Part shown: positions 59,211-64,000 of the stretch, piece by piece | How positions within the stretch are numbered: the stretch's first letter is position 1 | Layout of the letters: each line of letters starts with the position of its first letter | Source: Larimichthys crocea | Lineage: Eukaryota > Chordata > Actinopteri > Sciaenidae | DNA length: 64,000 bases | Direction of reading: 5' to 3' | Assembly (NCBI RefSeq): GCF_000972845.2 | Contig: NC_040011.1 | Coordinates: forward strand, 22,169,067-22,233,066 | Program-made: the position numbers and the translations under genes | Notes under the pieces: generated by a model | What the model was told of the DNA's origin: nothing | Databases searched by the model: none | What the model saw: the letters and a program-made list of their open reading frames with translations, nothing else

Positions 59211-59731
59211 CTACTCCAATCCCAAAACCCTGACATCAGAGTAGATGCTCTCTCCTTCAGATGCATTTCCACCTCTCCTCACACTCCTGCCAACTTTCCC
59301 TCTGGTGAAGTCTGGCACATAATAAATCAGTGGGTCTTCATTCATCTGTAGAAATATATGGCAAAACATAATAAGATGAGAGCTGACAACTAAATAATAC
59401 AAATCTAATACAAAAAATAAATAGATAAATTACTTACACACTGACTTTGTTGATCATCAATAGTTGTTGCAGAATGTGTTTGCAGGACAGCAGCTGGATT
59501 ATACCAGGGCAAACCAAGAATAACCAAGAAACACAGAACTAATATTTATTGAGTAAAAGTAGGTAAATCATTTTTTTTATTGCTAGTGTACATCAGTTAC
59601 TATAAGATGGTGGGAATAAAACATTTAATACACAAATTAAGCTAAATTTTAGATGCATACTTACCACCAATTGTGAACATAAAAGCTACGCAGAATAGGA
59701 ACAGCATTTTCTTGTAAATCCACTTTTTCAT
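59211..59731 (-). CDS. NITR-like locus H: signal peptide joined to ITIM tail, no Ig or membrane exon (85 aa)
   Basis: The three exons on the minus strand are signal 59665-59731 (MKKWIYKKMLFLFCVAFMFT), tail 59438-59493 and tail 59211-59345. The first tail exon is 56 nt, exactly as in B, and similar (AAVLQTHSATTIDDQQSQC). The last exon has DPLIYYVPDF (Tyr49/Tyr50) and SIYSDV (Tyr76), a consensus ITIM. Only 171 bp separates the signal exon from the first tail exon, about the length of B's membrane-to-tail intron (169 bp), so V, I and membrane exons were lost in one deletion, yet phases still join into 86 codons. The product might use its signal sequence as an anchor or be secreted, or the locus may be a relic. 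Confidence 0.55.
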
Positions 59732-61788
59732 TTCGATAATACTGCAGCATGAGTAATATTACTGCAACACTTTCAAATGGGAGCCAACTATGAAATGGGA
59801 GGAAATAGTTGAGTCTGTCATAAGATGCATGATGCATGTTTTCACATTTTGGTGTACCACAAAGTGAAAATGAACCAACCCAGTATTTCAAATCTGCAGT
59901 CATGACAGCACCAGCAGTGTGGTTTTGAGACTATGTGTCGTGAAAGCATGATTCATCGCTATAATTGACACAGAGAGAAGTGTTGGTGTGAAAAGAACTA
60001 AAACATTGAATGCATTTACACATTGCATTACATTTTCTAATAACATTTTAACCTGTATAGGAATTCCTTTCAACAACTGCATTGCATTTCCAAGATATTT
60101 GGAAAACACTCTTCTGTGGTATCTTAAACTGTCATCCAAAGAGGCAGATAAATATCACCACATCAAAATGTCATTTTCTCAGCTAACAAATATTCTAGCT
60201 TTTTCTGTGTGGTCACTTTTATTTATTGAACATTGTTTCCAGTGTTTTTGAACACAGTGCCAAAATAGGAGATAAAGTGACCAACTGAAATGTTTTTTTT
60301 AATTTTTTTTAATGTTTTGACACATCCCAACTCTAAATGTGATAATGAATTCTGAGAGTTCAGACGAACTTTTACACACTAAGAATGTCATTTTAACACA
60401 AAACACTGATATCTGTGGTCCTTTTAAGTAGAAGCAAAGTCATTGTAAACACACAGAGAATGAGATTCTTTCATTATGAGTCAGATGGCATCATAGCCAA
60501 TTGGTTGTGCACTTAAGTTCAGCTACAAACAAGGTCAAGGTTCAAACAGAGTGTAGAAACAGGCTGAAAAATCCAAGGGGTACAGCAACATTCAAGATAG
60601 GGCTGCAGGAAAAACAGATGGAGTTAGTGTACAGCCACTGATGGAACCTACAGGATGAGCAGTTTACCCCCAGTTTGGTTTGGTTGTCATAGTTACAGCT
60701 GTAGTATATTTGCATGCAGTACCTTAGATATCCCATGTTGACTTTGATTTCTTTCTGGCCTTTTAACTTGGATATCTATGGAACCTTTTCTTTGATAAGA
60801 ACATGTAAAATACGTTTCTCTCTCATTTTCTTTACAATGCTGCCACCCTCTGGCAGATGGTTTAAGTCATGAGAATGTGAGTTATTAGCTTTTTTTGGAA
60901 CATTTAGTATGATGGCAAAATGAGTGTCAGTATCTACATTTTGCAAATTACATATTGTTCCACTGTGGTGGTGGCCCTCTTGAGATTTATTTTTCCTATA
61001 ATTTTTCCTTTAAGTTTGGATGAACCCCTAGAACCCCTTCCTTGTAAACTTAAATGTTCTATTCGATAGTCCTGCAATCATTCGGTGGAAAGTGAACTTT
61101 GAATGTACATTAAGGCAGCAGGCCTGTCACACTGATCCAAATATTTGTTGATCACAGTTCAGTTTGTATTTTGGGAAAGCCTTGAACCCAGTGGACCGTA
61201 AACATCCCTCTTATCGCTATATGATCAAACAACAAAATAATGCAACACTTTGGCACAGTTGCTACAGGGAGGACCCACATACAGAGAATAACAGGCACGT
61301 TAAGTTTGATGGACTGGATGATTATGATTGTTGTGGAGGATTGAATTGTGAGATAATATTGTATTTTTTATTTGGCTGAAGGGATTCTTTTCTGTGTCTT
61401 TTTTTAGTTTTGTTTTCCCTTGCAAGATTTATCATATGAAAAAAAAGAGATTAAAATCAATTTCGAAAAATCAAAAAGACGTGTTTCATGTACAGATCCT
61501 CATCAGTCCAAAAATGTGTGCTTGAACCCAAAAGTAGTACCTGGAACCAAAACAGATCTGTCTAATATTTGAAAACCAGGACCTGGACACATGCAGAACC
61601 TAAAAATGCTGACCTGACCTGACCCATACTGGACCCATCTATTATTTGAAAGTTGGGGCTCAAACCCAAGAAGAACCAAGAAATGTCACACTCTAAGCGG
61701 GAGACACAGACCCGATGGCAACAACTTCACAGCTAACTGCTATTAACAAGTTAATGTTAATTTACAAGTTGTCAAAACAGAACTTTGT
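59732..61788. other. Intergenic
   Basis: No gene supported. 61520-61690 contains a dispersed repeat related to 44130-44215. Confidence 0.5.
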
Positions 61789-61796
61789 GTCTTGTC

Positions 61797-62401
61797 CAGG
61801 CATGTCCAAAGTCATGGCCCATGGTCAGATTTCATGTGGCCCGAAGGTTAATGTTTATAATATATTATTTATGGCCTGCTAGGGACCAGATTTGGCTTTT
61901 TTTGGTTGACATAATGAAGCATTTGAATGCGCTGAACATTAACTTCCAAGGACATAACTGCTGGTGTTATACAGTATATCTGTAAATGTGACAAAATATT
62001 ACCTCATGAATGATCTTACGAAAGACAAGAGCAAGAGTGATATGTCTTAACCTTAAATGTTAACAGACTTTGCATTACTCATAATAAGTTATGTTTAAAA
62101 TGAATACGAGGTTAAGATTTGTATCAGCTTCATGCAAGTTTAACGTGTTCCATACAATTTATTCTTTGTTATCTGACTTCAGATGTTTGGTTTTTAGATT
62201 TGTTCATGCCTGATTGCGTTAGATTGCCTTTAAAAAAATAAAAAATTGTGACAATGAAAATAAAATTGTTACAGAACAGTGCATTTGTATGTAACTTTTA
62301 CTGTTTTTTTTCAGTTTTAAAATTAGTTTTTAGTATTGGCCCCTGGACATTTTCACATTGTGAAATCTGGCCCTTCTTATAAAAAAGTTTGGACAATCCT
62401 G
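61797..62401 (+). mobile_element. Non-autonomous hAT element (605 bp) with perfect 8-bp duplication
   Basis: Starts CAGGCATGTCCAAAG and ends GTTTGGACAATCCTG; flanked by GTCTTGTC on both sides (61789-61796 and 62402-62409). The internal sequence is shared with 56866-57337. It has no transposase, so it would depend on an autonomous hAT element. Confidence 0.92.
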
Positions 62402-62748
62402 GTCTTGTCTAATGTAACATTAGTAACTTCTCCCTGTGCCTGGCTGTGACACATATAATCTACTCCCTTGTCCACGAAACTGACAAAACACCCAGATCTT
62501 CCTTTATTCCTCTCTTGCTGATAGAAATGGCATGGCTAATCTACTCATTATTTCTTCTTTAAAGTCCACTTGCTTTCACAGTGATGGATGACAAACGTCA
62601 CCTGTTAACCAGCTTTACAATTTTATCAGGATTTTTTTTTTCCTCATCATGTGTATTTTTAAAAACACAATACATGCTGATACAACTACACTGTCATTAT
62701 TGCACATGACTGTATTAAAAACAGACAATTGGAAGTTGTTGAATGTAT

Positions 62749-62754
62749 TTTATT
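62749..62754 (-). terminator. Polyadenylation signal of the RNase gene
   Basis: AATAAA on the minus strand, ~30 bp after the stop codon. Confidence 0.6.
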
Positions 62755-62782
62755 TAACAAGTAACTGAAATAACTGCTGTTT

Positions 62783-63217
62783 TCAGTTTTCAAAGTGTAT
62801 TATGTCTCTTTCAAAGTGCACAGGGAAGCCTTGTTCACATTTGATGGCAATTCTCCTGGTGCGAGCTTGACCACGATACTGACAGTGGGGTAGCCTGCCC
62901 TGCTGGTTTTTCAGTGTGCAGACAATAATGGGGAAGGGTTGGAGGCTTTTGGTCATATCCCCATATGGCTCTCCTGCTTGCTCACAGATAGCTTTGATAT
63001 GGTTGGTGGTGGCTTGGATGAAAGTGTTGGTCTCCTTACACTCATTGCTATTGGTTTTGGAGATGCCTCTACTTCCAATCACAGAGTCACATCTGTCTAC
63101 ACTCATCCGACCATTGACATGCTGTTCTATAAACTTTCTGTAACGGGGAGTGATGCTTGCATCCTGAGAAAGCACGGTAGCAGAAAACAGCAGCAAACAA
63201 GCAAATGGGATCCTCAT
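62783..63217 (-). CDS. Secreted RNase A-superfamily protein (fish angiogenin-like / RNase ZF type), 144 aa
   Basis: A single coding exon, as usual for this superfamily. A signal peptide (MRIPFACLLLFSATVLS) precedes a mature protein of ~126 residues. The catalytic set is complete: His33 in FIEQHVN, Lys61 in the family signature CKETNTF (60-66) and His134 in FPVHFE. Six cysteines (43, 60, 78, 100, 112, 127) give the three-disulfide pattern of angiogenins and fish RNases rather than the four of pancreatic RNase. The RARTRR-type basic stretch (about 115-122) could bind RNA or serve nuclear entry as in angiogenin. A splice acceptor lies just upstream of the ATG (CAG at about 63224), so a non-coding 5' exon is expected. 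Likely roles are RNA degradation and host defence; it has no evident link to the receptors beyond position. Confidence 0.93.
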   Translation of the reverse strand: MRIPFACLLLFSATVLSQDASITPRYRKFIEQHVNGRMSVDRCDSVIGSRGISKTNSNECKETNTFIQATTNHIKAICEQAGEPYGDMTKSLQPFPIIVCTLKNQQGRLPHCQYRGQARTRRIAIKCEQGFPVHFERDIIHFEN

Positions 63218-63229
63218 GATTCCTGGTGA

Positions 63230-64000
63230 AGGGAACGTGGAAAAACATTTTCTATTAGATCATTTATGACATCATGAGTGAATACTTTGCAACATTCTGT
63301 CACAAATGTTGAAATGTTCCATGTACCACTTATGTCCCCTGTTATGCATAAATGGTTTTAAATAACGTCGCACAACATTAATATCAAACATAAATATATC
63401 ACTTTGTTGAGACAAGGGCTGCAGAAATTCATACATATATTGTAAACTATAAATATAAGGATACATTAAGACATTACAAATCTATTTTTTATAGATAAAT
63501 CTTTGAAGCTAAAAGGAAACACAGCCATGAAATAAACTCTGAATAATGAAAAAAGTGGAAAACAGAATGACTGACCTTTCTCACTTTTGTCTTGCCAAAG
63601 TTAACAATACAATACTAACATATAAAGTTCATAATAAAAAACATATTTACCAGAATCACAACCACAGCGACACTGATGATTTCTGTAAACTGCTGATTAT
63701 TTATAGATTTTGGCCTGAACTTTGGTCCAACAGCTCAGTAGGAAGGGCATTCACATTGCAAGCTTGTTAGGTTGGCCAGGGGGAAAAAAATTGTTTTAAC
63801 TTTCGATAAAACTTTCCAGTGAGCATGATCTCGACCAAGTCTGTCAAACAAGCACACACAATAGCACAGGCCTAGTTTTTGATATCAGACCCCTTGTTCA
63901 GAGAAGTTATCAATAACAGTGAGACAGTGTTTTTAACCCATGGGCTTTATAGTCATTCTTGTTATGGAATTTTCTATTTTTAGGTTACACTGGGTCACGT
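63230..64000. other. Upstream region of the RNase gene
   Basis: Presumably 5' intron and upstream DNA. No other gene seen; 63735-63760 has a weak tRNA box A-like stretch without a box B. Confidence 0.5.

Noticed and set aside
62916..63229. Plus-strand open frames over the RNase gene
   Set aside because: Antisense shadows of a well-supported coding exon.
63735..63775. tRNA-like box A near the right edge
   Set aside because: No box B or stem pairing; too weak.

Overview
The window is nuclear DNA of a ray-finned fish. Evidence: spliced genes with GT-AG introns for novel immune-type receptor-like (NITR-like) proteins, a fish-type secreted ribonuclease, and a dense load of teleost transposable elements (L2-like and RTE/Rex-like LINEs, DIRS, Ty3/gypsy, piggyBac, hAT MITEs, a tRNA-derived SINE). 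Four runs of N (8640-8739, 8929-9028, 9846-9945, 11260-11269) are assembly gaps.

Layout. Positions 1-6290 are a tandem satellite of a ~100-bp conserved core plus an AATTCT-rich spacer; it flips orientation around a LINE fragment at 880-1570. A decayed piggyBac element (6291 to the first gap) follows. From ~9.9 to 59.7 kb lies an NITR-like cluster of eight loci, named A-H here. Minus-strand loci share one V-domain class: A (partial, next to a gap), B (intact), G (open, with a degenerate half I domain). H (59.2-59.7 kb, minus) keeps only signal-peptide and tail exons. Plus-strand loci share a second V class: C and F (intact, 345 residues each, ITIM tails), D (pseudogene) and E (open, V domain plus membrane segment only, no I domain and no tail). 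D and E are copies of one segment; D carries an upstream LTR and a LINE in its last exon. Near the right end a complete RNase A-superfamily gene lies at 62783-63217 on the minus strand.

Between the receptors are retroelements (L2-like LINE 14.5-16.8 kb, solo LTR 16854-17475, DIRS fragment 17.8-18.9 kb, gypsy pol 45.6-48.6 kb with another LTR nested in it) and several families of low-copy intergenic cassettes that recur only between the receptor genes. The most notable is a ~220-bp cassette present six times.

How it works together: C and F have the structure expected of inhibitory cell-surface Ig receptors (V and I domains, membrane segment, ITIM plus ITIM-like tyrosines). B has the same ectodomain plan but tail tyrosines that do not meet the ITIM consensus. 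E, G and H look like birth-and-death derivatives whose reading frames are nevertheless open across several predicted splice junctions. All exon structures were read by eye from splice signals and paralogue comparison; no transcript data were available.
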